Shown here one piece after another: positions 44,809-55,710 of a stretch of DNA of 64,000 nt (the first letter of the stretch is position 1; each line of letters opens with the position of its first letter). A program made the position numbers and the translations under genes. Below the pieces are notes generated by a model. That model was not told where the DNA came from. It worked only from the letters and a program-made list of their open reading frames with translations, and ran no database searches. Source of the DNA: Crocodylus rhombifer (taxonomy: Eukaryota > Chordata > Crocodylia > Crocodylidae); assembly GCA_038503035.1 (NCBI GenBank), contig JAVSML010024702.1, positions 434,001-498,000 on the forward strand, in the 5' to 3' direction.

Positions 44809-45436
44809 TAGAGGTGTGCGAAGTGGGCCCTATTTGATTTGGATTCAGCCTGAATCAAGGAGAGTGATTCGATTAATTGATTCGGATCACTGTCCCTGAC
44901 TTGATTCGGCCAAATCTGAATCTGAAGATTTGATGCTGATTCAGAGAATCAGCGATTTGGATACAGACACAGCTGTAGAAGTTTTTTCTACATGCTTTGA
45001 GGTAGCAGGCACGGCTTGTGATCACTGTGATGCTGGGGCGGATGAAGCATCCCACAGGAGGCAGGGGGCGCACTCTACATGCTCAACAGCAAACCCAGAA
45101 GTGGACTGGAAGTACTTCCAGTCTACTTCTGGGTCTGCTGGGGAGTGTGCTGGGCCCCACCCTGCCCTGGCATATGGCCACAGGGGGATCCCGGGTGCTC
45201 CCCGCCAGACCAAGGAGGTCCCAGTCACCGAGCTTGGGGGGTGCAGAAATGTGTAGAAAAAACATTTAAATCTGCCTGAATCTTTCCGAATCTCTCCGAA
45301 TCAATTCGGATGGTTCTGATTTGATCTGAAGAGATTGAAGTGTCCTCTGAGTCGATTCGAATTTGGAGATTCGGCTACCAAATCGGACCAAATCTCTGCC
45401 AAATCGAATCAGGGACCGAAGCTTCACACAGCCCTA
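44809..45436. mobile_element. TAGGGCTGTG-type hAT element, copy A
   Basis: Left end TAGAGGTGTGCGAAG, right end reverse complemented TAGGGCTGTGTGAAGC. Flanks ATGTGTAT (44801-44808) and ATGTGTAC (45437-45444) agree at 7 of 8. Both arms are rich in 'gattcgg' and 'ccgaatc' words, so the whole 628-bp element folds back on itself; a central palindrome around 'gtggactggaagtacttcca' (about 45100-45125) is a second fold. The overlapping frames on both strands at 44930-45279 are explained by this palindrome and are not genes. Confidence 0.85.
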
Positions 45437-45444
45437 ATGTGTAC

Positions 45445-47379
45445 ACACTTTCCCTCACTCTTTGGATGCAGATAAATGTAACAATGGAAGGTCCCAAAAT
45501 GTCCCTGCTGGGGAACCATTCACAATTGTACAAAGTGCTGTGGCTCTGACACTAGAGGGTGGGAGTGATCAACCAGACCAACGTGCCTTGCAATGGACAA
45601 GAGGTAGGGACGTGCACCTGTGCTTTGGTGGGTGACCTGTGCCTGAGGGTGTTTTCGTTACTCTACTTTTCCTTCTTTCCAAAATGTGAGTTCAATAAAA
45701 TTCAATAGCTGACAATCAACTGAACTCTGCAGTGAGCTTGCCTGATTTGGCATGGCCCAGGGGAGGGGGAAGTGCTTGGATGCATGCTTTTGAGGTCCCA
45801 GGGGCTAGGAAAGCATGATAATAGGCTGCCATCAGTAAGGAGTGAGGACACAGCTGGTTGTTGGAAAAGCTTTTATTGAATAAGTAGTGCAAGGGAGCTC
45901 ATTGATAAAAAGTGCCAACAAAGAGGGAGAAAAAAGTGGATAGTAGAGTTCTGGCTGCATACCTAAGCAGCTAGCTGCAGGGAGCATGGGGTAACAATAC
46001 TGTGTGGGATATCTGAAGGATCAATCATGTTGGTGAGCATTTGGCATCCACACACAGTACTTGATTCTCCAGATACACTTTTGAACCATTCTAGGCAGCT
46101 CTGAGTCACTTTATCAGGCTACTGTGTCTTTCTGTTTCAGCTTTAAGCTGCATTTATCTAAGTCCATCCCAGTCTCACACTTACATTCAGATGTGTGATG
46201 GTGTTTTAACAGCTCCCAGTCAGTATCCCTTCGAGGAAATCCTATCTCTACTTCCCACACACACCTCCCCCCCTCCCCCTTATGCTCAGCTCAGTAGAGT
46301 AGCAGCAGAACAAATTCCTGTGGACAACTTTGTAGAGTAATTAGTACATCAGTGGAGATAGAGTGTTTAGAGCAGAAAACAGAAACAGGAGGGGAAGCTA
46401 ATGAGGTCAGAAGACAGCATGTGGCAGCCCAGGAAGGAGAGAGAAGAGGATTCAAATACAGCCCCAATCAGAGAATCACCTGCATGGAATTTATCCCTGG
46501 GGCCAGGAAAGCAAAAGATGAAGAGAATTTGTTACAGAAACATACAACTTCAGGTCTTTTCCTCCCATTTGTTTGAGACACTAATTAGGTCAATGTTACC
46601 CTTGCAGATTCAGCCTGGAAACATTATACTTGCCTCTGCTCTATTTACTAGGATCTGGCAGATGGCAGGGGAGGGGAGGTAGGTTTGTATTGCAGGATTC
46701 ACAAAGCTGATTTACAGGCTTTGTACAAGGCTCCCAGCTTTTTCTGCTCTTTGGCATTGCATGATTAAATGACTTTCCAATCACAGCCTGATGGCAGGAC
46801 AATGCCATCTCATCATTAAATAAATTTACTCAACAGTCTCAAATTAGCAGCCAGGTGTAAAATAGGGATCTTAGGAGAGAGACTCCAGATGTTTACAGTG
46901 GTAACTAGACCTGGGAATAATTGGGAGCCCTTTTCGCATATTTTTTTAGCCTAAAGTCACATGCCAGTTCTATAGGAGGATCTAGAAGTTTAATTAAAAG
47001 TTGGGGGTCCAAATATTTGGTGCCAGTTGGTTATTGAAATTCATTTCTAGCTCAAGAAGTGTTTGTTCCATTTCACGTGGTCAGAGCATCTTACAAAAGG
47101 TCCTTGGGGGCAACTCCAGCAACTTGGTCTCCTCCTAATGGGGATTCTACTGCCCCATGCACCATTCCCACTACCTTCTCTGGCCATCAGCACACCCAGC
47201 CACCCTCCTGCCACCTTCCTATCCTGCCCCAGGGGCAAACCAGCCCATTCCAGGGTGGTTCCAGGTGGCAGGAAGGTGGTAGGGACAGTGCACAGAGAGC
47301 TAGAAGCCCCGGCAGACTGGGGGAAGAGCTGGATCTGGCTGGGTGCTGCCTCTAAGCTGGGGCAGCACCCAGCCCAGTA
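45445..47379. other. Mostly unassigned; includes a possible conserved AT-rich block
   Basis: About 1.9 kb without a supported gene. The plus frame 46352-46576 (MEIECLEQKTETGGEANEVR) is charged but of unknown family. The section 46680-46870 is AT-rich without repeat character. A GC-rich inverted pair lies near 47205-47285. Confidence 0.35.
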
Positions 47380-47850
47380 GCAGACCGCCCATGTGTCCCC
47401 AAGGGGTGGAGGAAAGGATGGGGCTCCTCATAGCTCAGGGGCTGCTTGGCCTGCCAGCAGTTCGTCCCCCAGATGCGAGAGAGGTGGGCAGGCTCCACCA
47501 AAAAAAAAAAAGGATCAGGCCGCTTGCCACTTCTGCATTCAGGAGGTGCCTGTGGCCACCAGGGACCTGCTGAAGGGAAAAGCGGCGAGGGGCCTGATCC
47601 TTTTTTCAGTGAAACCTGCCCACCTTTCCCCACAGGCAGGGGGCGAGCTGTCAGATTAAAGTCTGCAATGTTTCAAGTAGCAATGTTGGAAACTAAACTA
47701 CATGGGGATGTGGTTTAGTTTGCAACATTGCAAATGCATTTTAAACCCCCAAATTTTGTGTACATGTTATGTGTGATGCTATTAAGCCATGCAAAGGAAT
47801 TTTTTGTCATGTGTACATGGTGATGATCATCATGTGTACAAAGACCTTTG
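47380..47850. mobile_element. Inverted-repeat DNA element, copy 2
   Basis: Resembles 2453-3106 in inverted orientation. The hairpin 'caatgttggaaactaaactacat' with 'atgtggtttagtttgcaacattg' (about 47682-47731) matches the one near 2570-2620. The distal part ends with 'gatcatcatgtgtacaaagacct' (about 47825-47847), the counterpart of the 2453 terminus. A central 'ggtgggcaggctccaccaaaaaaa' block is also shared (2755-2800 reverse). The outer left end was not found. Confidence 0.5.
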
Positions 47851-49178
47851 GGAAGTAGATACCTAGTCTTATGCATACTCGAGTGAAAACAAATCATTCT
47901 AGAAATCCCTAGTGAGACTTAGGTCATGTCTAGAAGACACAGTCAGAGCTGTTCATAAAGATGTGATTTTTGTATTACTATGAATCTGTAGCACACAAAA
48001 AAATAATGGGCAGCTACACATTCAAAGCTCTCTGGCTGGAGCACCACAAAGGGGATACTCCATAGCTCCGTCTTCTGCCAGGGCAAGCTGTTAGCGAGTT
48101 GGACAGGCCCGCAGTGAGCCTGGTTTTTGAGCATCCCAAAAGCCATCTGGAGTTGGTCTCAGGCTGCCTGGAAACCCTTCAAAGGTTCCAGTACTTTAAT
48201 AGACTGCTGGTGTTAGTAGTGTAACTAGGGTGGAGTGACTGGGACAGCTTCCCTGGGCACTCACTTGGGGGTTTGGGGAGTGGGTGCTGGAAGAAAGATA
48301 TCACTGCAGCAGAATAATCATACCAGCATCACAGCAACAGCTGAAAGTTGCCACTGCTCTCGTGTGTCACATCGGTCCTGGGCACCTCTGCTGCAGTTCC
48401 AGCAGCAGCAGTCCTTTAAAGTTCTGGGGTCGCAGACAGTAATGGTGACAGGGCTCACTGGGAGCCTGGTGTGGCAGCAGGGGCGGACCTGGAGCCTCCA
48501 ACCCCATCAACTCCTGCCTTGCTACTTGCAGGGAGGCACAGCTGAAGAGGCTCCCTGCAAGCAGCAGCAGGAGCCGACTGGGGGGTGCCAGACCCTTGCA
48601 TCAGCTTCTGCTGCCACTCACAGGGAGCCCCCACAACCTGCTGGCCAACCAGGCTGTTCTGTTAAAGCCTATAGCTTTGAAGTTGAGTCTGCTGCTGCCC
48701 AGAAGCATTGCCCCTAACCTCTGACATTTGCCAAGGAAGTCTCTTTCCTTGCCCCAGAAATACTCCTTTTGGGAGAGGGGTTGTCCATCTTGACACAAGA
48801 AGGCCCACCCATCTGATAGCAAAATTTGCCTCACTTGCTGCCATGTTGGCCCCAGAAACCCCGGCCCCCTATCACATAGTCCCCAACATCCCCTTGACTG
48901 CAAAACACAGCCTTCCACAGGGCCCACCCTTGTGGTGCATGGCCTACTGCTGGGGCCCCAGAAATTCTGCCCTCTGGGCCACAAGGCACAGGCGTGACCT
49001 ATCGGGTAGTGAGGGATTGTGACCCCTCTAACAACCTGCCCCATTGCCCTGGACCAATCAGGGGTGAGGGGGGGTTTCAGGGGTGTTGTACCTCCCCAAG
49101 AATGGTGCCAAACTAATCGAGTTAATGACCTCACACACAGTCTTTCAGAAGAAATCATTTTAAAAAAGTATAGATAAT
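47851..49178. other. Unassigned, GC-rich in the second half
   Basis: Frames at 48235-48717 (plus) and 48601-49158 (minus) are long only because of GC-rich composition; neither shows a domain. A possible element start, 'gtaactagggtggagtgactggg', lies at about 48220. Confidence 0.35.
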
Positions 49179-49188
49179 NNNNNNNNNN
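49179..49188. other. Assembly gap (10 N)
   Basis: Ten consecutive N characters. Confidence 0.99.
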
Positions 49189-50201
49189 CTCCCACTATCC
49201 TTCCTCCCCATCCTGACTTACCTTGGAACAGGTGGCCATTTTTAAACACAATTTAAACTCTCCCCAACCTCCCCAAATGTCTACAGTACCCTAAGATACG
49301 CCTGTGTAAAGAAACCTGTTCAGTCAGTCCAAACTTGAAAATGATACCGCATCTGTAAAAGGCCATCATCCCCACAGAGAAAAAGATAACATGACCTCAA
49401 CTATTATAGAAAACAGGGATGCTGAAGTGAACAAATCTTAACTCTGGCTAGATAGATACTATGCTTTCTGTAACTTCTCCTTCCTAAACTGAATGAACTG
49501 TGGTGAGTCACACCACACTCGCATCTTTCTATCTTTTACTTTCAGCAGAAGCTTAAATGGGTCACCTTGTAGCACTGGAATGCTATTCCTGTATCGTATC
49601 TATTCTGGTAGCTGTGTTTCAGTGGCTCAGCCATTTCAGCTGCTGTGTTTGGGTTGCATAATTATTATCTCTTTCTTTATCAGGTCAGTCTCCCATAGAT
49701 AGCATCTATTTTTTAGGGGCTAATGGAATTTGATTCCTGTAAGAGGCTTATTCCTTTATCACTATCAAGTTTGCAAAATACAGTCGGAGTGATTTGGTGT
49801 AGATCACATGTTGAGAAGCCATATCTAGCACCTCCCAGTGACCTTGACAGAGCATAGGTGCTCATTTCAGAAGGCCTGTGATGATTTTCCTAATAACCAG
49901 TTCAGTTTCATCAGATGTTGGCATAAAAAGTTGCACAGGTGCTGCTCAAGCACAATAAGCAAAAAATAGATAAACCCGCACATACTGTCCTAGAGAAGTA
50001 GACGCTCCTCATATAATAGCTGTATGTTTGGGATTGGACTCTTGGGGCAGAATTCAAGTTCATCCAGCAGATGATCAACATGCAGCTTGTGGCCAGCTCC
50101 GAGTTTAATCTTTAAATGAGCTGGTCAAAAATTGCACTTTGCTCATCCACTAGGTGAAAAGAGGATGCTGTCCTCTATGCTCATTTGCCATTGCTGTCTT
50201 C
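49189..50201. other. Unassigned sequence
   Basis: About 1 kb with no supported feature. Confidence 0.4.
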
Positions 50202-50209
50202 CCCTAGAG

Positions 50210-50400
50210 CAGGGGTGGGCAAAATGTGGCCCGGAGGCTGGATGTGGCTGGCTAGGCCATTCTATCCGGCCCTCAGGGCCACTAAAAAAAAAAAGTAGAA
50301 AATTAATATTAATTTTCCCTGGGCTGCCCACCATGTGGCCCTTGATGGCTTGCCGAAACTCAGTAAGTGCCCCTCTGCCCAAAATAATTGCCCGCCCCTG
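50210..50400. mobile_element. hAT-type miniature element, 191 bp
   Basis: Left end CAGGGGTGGGCAAAATGTGG and the reverse complement of the right end CAGGGGCGGGCAATTATTTT form the inverted repeats. Flanks CCCTAGAG (50202-50209) and CCCTAAAG (50401-50408) agree at 7 of 8. A run of A lies in the middle at 50284-50294. Same family as 14257-14864, here internally much shorter. Confidence 0.85.
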
Positions 50401-50683
50401 CCCTAAAGTGATGGCAAGTGGCTCATTAATATAATGTCTTCTATGACATCTTTCTCCTTTCAGCCAAGTTCAGACAATAGTTTTTCCTGTTTAGTTTTGC
50501 TGCAATGGTTCAGCAGACTTACCAGGAATAACAGTTTGCTGCATTCTATGAAGTGAGTTGGTATGATACAAAAGAAGCAGCACTGTTGGATAAGGGAGGA
50601 GTCTCCCCACCCCACTAACCTGGAGAGAGCTGCTCTCTACACTTTCTGACTGCCATGTACATGTGCACATGCATGTGGTGCCC

Positions 50684-51789
50684 TGTAGCAGGTTGCCCTC
50701 CCCAGTGGCTTTTTTTTTTTTTTTTGTGGCCTAGGAGGAGCATGCCTGAAGTCCCTTAATTTTTCACTTCTCTCTTTCATCTCATAGCCCACCTTTACTT
50801 GCCTGCCATGTCTTGATGCAAGTGTAATTTAGATGTTCTTACAAGCAGCAGGCTGCCTATTGTAACTCTATGTGGGCCTGGGGGCAGCTGGAATCCCAAC
50901 TGGCAGGGCTGGGGGGGCAGGGGACTCTGGAGTGGGAATGAGAGGTATCCCATCTTTCTCTAGCTAGGCCTACCAGTCTAAGCCCATCAGATAGGGTTTG
51001 ACTCGAAGGCCCTAGCTCCTTAATTCTCTCAGGGCCTGTGGCTCTCCTTTTGCTTCAATAAAGAGCCCAGTCTTTCTGGCCCAGAGGCCTGTCCACTGGG
51101 TACAGAGCCAGAAGGCTGCAAGTTCCAATCTGGGCAGTAGCCCAGAGATCCCACTGCCCAGGGGTGCTCTTTCTTTTAGCTTGGGCTACTAGCCAAAATG
51201 CCTCCACTGGGACCTAGCTTAAAAGTCCTGCAACCAGCTCTACTGGCCCTATACAGCTGCACACACTAGTGCACTAGGCCCTTTGGCCTTTTATGACTGC
51301 ACCCAAGGCACTAATGAGGCCTCCTCCTCCCCTACAGCCTCAACCACAAACCACTAGTTTATCAATCAAAAATATAAACAGTAAATCCATGGGCTATAAC
51401 CAAAAAAAATAAAAATTAAAGAAGGCAGCATGCCAGCTTACATTTTTTCCATGGCTCTGTACTTCTTCCTACTGTCTGTGACACTCCTCCTTGTGGGGCT
51501 GCTGCCACTTCTGAGAATCATCAGGAGTTCCCTTCCCACAGCAGCCAGACAGGCAGCCAAGTCTCTCTATGGAGCTCTTATGCACAACCGCCTTCCCCTT
51601 TGGCTGCTGCCCCCAACTACTGCCAAGCCCGGGGCTTTTATAGTTCTGGTCTGCCCCCTTCCAGTCACCCAACTAGCCAGCCAGGCTCAGCTTTTAACTC
51701 TAACCCTGCCAGCAGGCTGTACCTGGAAAGTTCGGGTCTTAAAGGGATTGGCCTGCTTTCTGGTAACAGGGCTAGGGTTCCCTGTAACA
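50684..51789 (+). mobile_element. Solo LTR, about 1.1 kb
   Basis: Ends TGTAGCAGGTTGCCC (50684) and GGGTTCCCTGTAACA (ending 51789) are nearly inverted copies of each other with TG...CA borders. The shared box CTGCCATGTCTTGATG is at 50803-50818, and a poly(A) signal AATAAA lies at 51058-51063 ('gcttcaataaagagcc'). The flanking 5-mers TGCCC and CGCCT differ by two transitions, compatible with an aged duplication. No internal retroviral coding part was seen, so it is solo. Frames at 51430-51927 carry no family. Confidence 0.7.
50874..50952 (+). repeat. 79-bp perfect inverted repeat, arm 1
   Basis: Identical over 79 bases to the reverse complement of 53088-53166, with mismatches immediately beyond both edges. 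This arm lies within the LTR at 50684-51789. Begins GGGCCTGGGGGCAGCTGGAA. Confidence 0.95.
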
Positions 51790-52211
51790 CGCCTCTTGCA
51801 GGCTGGAACTCTGCCAGCCTGCAAGAGGAAACCAGCTGTTTCCTGCATTTTTCTCCTTAAAAATGAGAAAATCTGTGTTTGCCAGATTTTTTTGTGGCAA
51901 ACAGAAAACTGGGATCTCCAATTATAGTAACATAAATTCTAAATACCTATATTTGGTCGTTGTTCTTGTTTTCTAAATCATGGAAAAAAAAATCAGAGCT
52001 CCCCCGGCTCCATTCATTTACCAGGACACAGGTCCAGCTGTGGCTGTCACTCTTACTCCCCCGATGCTTTGTGATGGTGAGCAGCTCTGCTATGCTGGTG
52101 CTCCTTACTTCCAAGCCACAGCCCTGCCAGCATGACCCGCACCTCCTTGCCCTGCCACCATCAGCCCTACCAGCATGATCTGCAGGCAGAGACAGACATA
52201 GGGGTGGACAG

Positions 52212-52948
52212 TAGGGCTGTGTGAAACTTCAGTCCCTGATTCAATTTGGTAGAGATTTGGCCTAATTCAGTGGCAGAATCTCCAAATCCAAATTAAAATC
52301 AGAGGACCCTTTAATATCTCTGAATCGAATCGGAACCCTCCAAATCAATTCAGAGAGATTCAGCGATTCAGACACAGACACAGCTTTAAATGTTTTTTCT
52401 ACATACCTCTAGGTAGCAGGTGGCTCGTGAATGCTGTGATGCTATGGCTCATGGCATGCCGCACAGAAGCACAGGGGGCTCCCCATTGCACTCAGCAGCA
52501 GACCTGGAAGTGGACCAGAAGCACTTCCAGGTTCCCTAGGGGGCCCCCTTCCCCACCCTCGCTCAGTGACTGGTGCCTCCTGGGTCTGGGGGGGCACCCA
52601 GGGTCCCCCCATGGCTGACCTGGGGGCTGCGGGTGGGGTCCCTTGCTCACTTCCCAGTGGACCTGGAAGTGAACCAGAACTACTTCTAGTCTCCTTCTGG
52701 GTTCACTGCTAAACAAGTGGAGGGCCCCCCACGGTCCTGTGGGATGCTCCATGCACCCCAGCATCACAGCATTCATGAGCCACTCTGGTACCTTGAGGTA
52801 TGTAGAAAAAATATTTAAAACTGTATCTGTGTCAACATCAAATCTTCAGATTCAGCCAAATCAAATCAGGGACAGTGATCTGAATCGAATCACTGTCTCT
52901 GATTTGGGCTGAATCCAAATTGAATAGGGCCCACTTCACACACCCCTA
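52212..52948. mobile_element. TAGGGCTGTG-type hAT element, copy B
   Basis: Left end TAGGGCTGTGTGAAACTTC; right end reverse complemented TAGGGGTGTGTGAAGTG. Flanks GTGGACAG (52204-52211) and GTCAACAG (52949-52956) agree at 6 of 8. It is in opposite orientation to copy A at 44809-45436, with the same 'gattcag' rich arms and the central 'gacctggaagtgg' blocks at about 52502 and 52660. No transposase. Confidence 0.85.
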
Positions 52949-53087
52949 GTCAACAGTGAGGACAACTGCCCAGGGCACTCTGGCAGTGGTGGTGATGGTG
53001 TGTGTGTGTGGGGGGGGGAGAAGGGGGTGTCACATTACTCCAGGACACAGTCCTCCCTCAGCTCGGGTGGGGAAGGAGGCAATGATC

Positions 53088-53166
53088 TGGGATACCTCTC
53101 ATTCCCACTCCAGAGTCCCCTGCCCCCCCAGCCCTGCCAGTTGGGATTCCAGCTGCCCCCAGGCCC
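53088..53166 (-). repeat. 79-bp perfect inverted repeat, arm 2
   Basis: Reverse complement of 50874-50952 with no mismatch. The sequence outside this arm is not similar to the LTR that holds arm 1. Confidence 0.95.
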
Positions 53167-53342
53167 CAGCCCCTCACTGTGTCAGACAGGGGTGTGGGGA
53201 ACGGCAGATGTAGGGCTTTCTGGAGCTTGGACCCTACCCTGATAATGAAGGGCTGGTTTAGACTCACTAGAGCTTTGGCCTTCATGGCCTCTGTAATATA
53301 CCCCCAAATCCATGTTTCTCCACAATTAAAACAAAAGACCAC

Positions 53343-53354
53343 TAGAGAGAGAGA

Positions 53355-53395
<41 letters not shown>
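53343..53395. repeat. (GA)n microsatellite
   Basis: About 53 bases of alternating GA with one interruption (gatgga) near 53355. Pure microsatellites of this size are often polymorphic. Confidence 0.95.
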
Positions 53396-53398
<3 letters not shown>

Positions 53399-53499
53399 TC
53401 AGTTGGGCAATGTTTTATTGATACATCTACGTTGTTAAAGCAAGCCAGAAGCCTACCAGTGACTCTATCATCATAATAAAGTGAATTCTAAATACCTAT

Positions 53500-54200
53500 A
53501 TGTTTTGCTGCCCCCCACAGGGGCCACATGCCCCCCCCTTGCTCCCCCAAGCCTGCAGATTGCTGCCCCTCCTGGTCCCACCCCCACCAGCTCCTGCAGC
53601 CCCCCGATGGCTAGCGCACCCAGACCCACCTCCCACCCACTCCCCCAGCCCTCCAATGGCTGCCCCCGCCAGCCTCAGGCACTTAAAAAAAAAAGTGCCT
53701 CTACTCATTGGAGGAGTAGGGGTGGTGAGGGCTCTGGGGCCTCCTGGCAGAGGCCCCCATGCCACATGGGGCAGCACAGTCCGAGCTGAGGCTGTCACTC
53801 AGCCCTGAACTGTGCAGGGGGGCCCCAGTGACCCCAGCAGCAGCTGCTACTGCCGGTGAATACAGATTTTTTTTTTAATTGCTGGGATGCTGGGGTCCAG
53901 AGGGGCAGCAATGGGGGGGGCTCAGGGGGCAGGAGGGGGATGAATGGGGCAAGGATCAGGGGGCTCGGGGGGATAGGACCAGGTGCAGCAGGGATTGGGG
54001 GGCTCAAGAGAATGGGGGGATGGGGCCAGGTGGGGCAGGGATTGGGGGGGTTCAGGGTGCAGTTGAGGAGTGGGGCCAGGTGGGCAAGGATTAGGAGGCT
54101 GGGGGGTATATGGGGGGTGGGTCCAGGTTGGGCAGGGATTGGGGGGGGCTGATGGAGCAGGTGAGGTTGGCAGGGGTCCCCCCCATGGTCCCCTCCCCCA
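53500..54200. repeat. C-rich then G-rich minisatellite region
   Basis: 53510-53680 is C-rich on the plus strand; a hairpin AGGCACTT/AAGTGCCT surrounds an A run at 53674-53699; from about 53890 to 54150 there are four to five degenerate units of about 50-60 bp containing 'gggcagggattgggggg'. The long overlapping frames on both strands with Gly- or Pro-rich products arise from this repeat and are not genes. Many runs of four or more G make quadruplex formation possible. Confidence 0.75.
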
Positions 54201-54433
54201 TCCTCCAGCCCTCCCACCCCCTGCTTACCAGCACTGGAGCCCAGGTCCAGCTCCCTGCAGGAAGGCAGTGTGCTTCAGCACCAGGGCGAGAGCCAGCCAT
54301 AGAGACACCCTGGCTGCTACCAGATAATCTCTGTGGAGGAACCTGCCTCCAGTTGCCTCTGGTGGGACCCACATGCCCTGCTTGCTCTGCCGTGCCATGA
54401 CCCACTTTTTTCCATGGTGTTTTTTTTTTTAAA

Positions 54434-54731
54434 GGAGACCTGGTGGCCATCTATAAACTTACTAGGGGGGACCAGTGGGGAATGGGAGAGACCTTGTTCC
54501 CCTGAGCGCCTCCTGGAGTAACAAGGAATAACGGCTATAAGTTGTTAGAGAGTAGGTTCAGACTAGACATTAGAAGGCACTACTTCACAATCAGGGCGGC
54601 TAGGATCTGGAACCAACTTCCCAGAGAAGTGGTGCTGGCTCCTACCTTGGGGGTCTTTAAGAGGAGGCTTGATGATTACCTAGCTGGGGTCATTTGAGCC
54701 TAGTTCTCTCTCCTGCCCAGGGCAGGGGGCC
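54434..54731 (+). pseudogene. CR1-A, first part (split by an LTR)
   Basis: Starts at 'aggagacctggtggccatctataaac' after a T run and codes on the plus strand for the CR1 C-terminus, including 'gactagacattagaaggcactacttcacaatcagggcggctaggatctggaacc'. It runs to the motif 'cctgcccagggcaggggg' at 54729 and continues after the LTR at 55691 with 'gtcagactagaagatct'. Confidence 0.8.
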
Positions 54732-55690
54732 CGTAACAGGGGGTCTTCTTGCAGCTGATTTCCCAGTGGCCTGCCCACCTGTTTCTGGGCTAACCACCCA
54801 CCTATCACGTACCATGCCTTGTTATTATTTATTTAATTGATATTAATAAAGTGGGAGGCTGCCCATTTCTTGCACCGATGCCGGGGGGGCACTATCTGTG
54901 GCTCCGTTCCTCCCTTATACCCCAGCCCAAGCCTCACAGCTGGCATCCAACTGTTATCAATATCTCTGGCCCTGCACTGGGCCCCAGAATCCTACTAGTT
55001 GAATCCCATTTAGGTCCCTCCATTCAAGTAGCTTATTGTTCCTTCATTCCCAGCTGCATAGCTCCTGAGCTGCTTCCCCCTTACGGGTGTGGTCCCCCCA
55101 GGACCTTTAGCTGTACTAGCCCTGGCCCACCTCCAGGCTAGTTGGAACCCCAGGTCCTCAGCTCTTGGGCATTCCTCACGGTGGGCCCCTGGCCCTTCAA
55201 CACTTTTGGTCCTGGCCCCAGCTTGGACCAGTCAGGGGATGTCAAGACAGGTTAAGAGTCTATGGCCTGACTCTGTCTCTCTTTGGGGTCCACCTTCTAG
55301 ACCCTACAAAGCGGGTAACCCACCCACTTGTGGGGGCTAGGGGTTAAGGCACCCTAACCCACCTTTCACCAGGGTGATAACTGGCCTGGCATTTCCTGGG
55401 GGCTCCCGTGCTGCTGAGAGCCCCACTAGGCCACCCACTCCTGGCAGGGTGCAATTTTAGGTCATACCCAGGACCAGGAGCCCCTCAACCATCCCCTACA
55501 TCTCCTCCCTTACCTCCAGATGATACCAGCATCCCTGCAGCCAGACAATGTTGTTGCCTGGCCTCCCAGCAGCAAAATGCCTTGTTTATATGGGCAGCCC
55601 TGAATCTAAAATGGTTACCCTAATCAGGCACCTGCTGGCTGCTGTCTTCTGGCCCCTTAAAGTGGCAGGCACAAACAGTGCCCTGCCACA
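54732..55690 (+). mobile_element. Solo LTR inserted into CR1-A
   Basis: Begins CGTAACAGGGGGTC (first T probably mutated) and ends GTGCCCTGCCACA. Flanks GGGCC (54727-54731) and GGGTC (55691-55695) agree at 4 of 5, and the CR1 reads through if the element is removed. The shared box ACCATGCCTTG is at 54811-54821 and a possible poly(A) signal AATAAA at 54845-54850. No internal region. Confidence 0.8.
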
Positions 55691-55710
55691 GGGTCAGACT
55701 AGAAGATCTG
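55691..55710 (+). mobile_element. CR1-A, middle part
   Basis: The 20 bases 'gggtcagactagaagatctg' resume CR1-A after the LTR, then CR1-B begins. Confidence 0.7.

Noticed and set aside
48601..49158. 185-codon minus-strand frame
   Set aside because: No domain, GC-rich composition, and equally open frames on the opposite strand. Not a supported gene.
53343..53395. Possible CRISPR-like or regulatory repeat
   Set aside because: It is a plain GA dinucleotide microsatellite with no spacer structure.
53481..54450. Long overlapping frames on both strands (proline- or glycine-rich products)
   Set aside because: They arise from the C-rich/G-rich minisatellite; all frames are open because stop codons are rare in such DNA.
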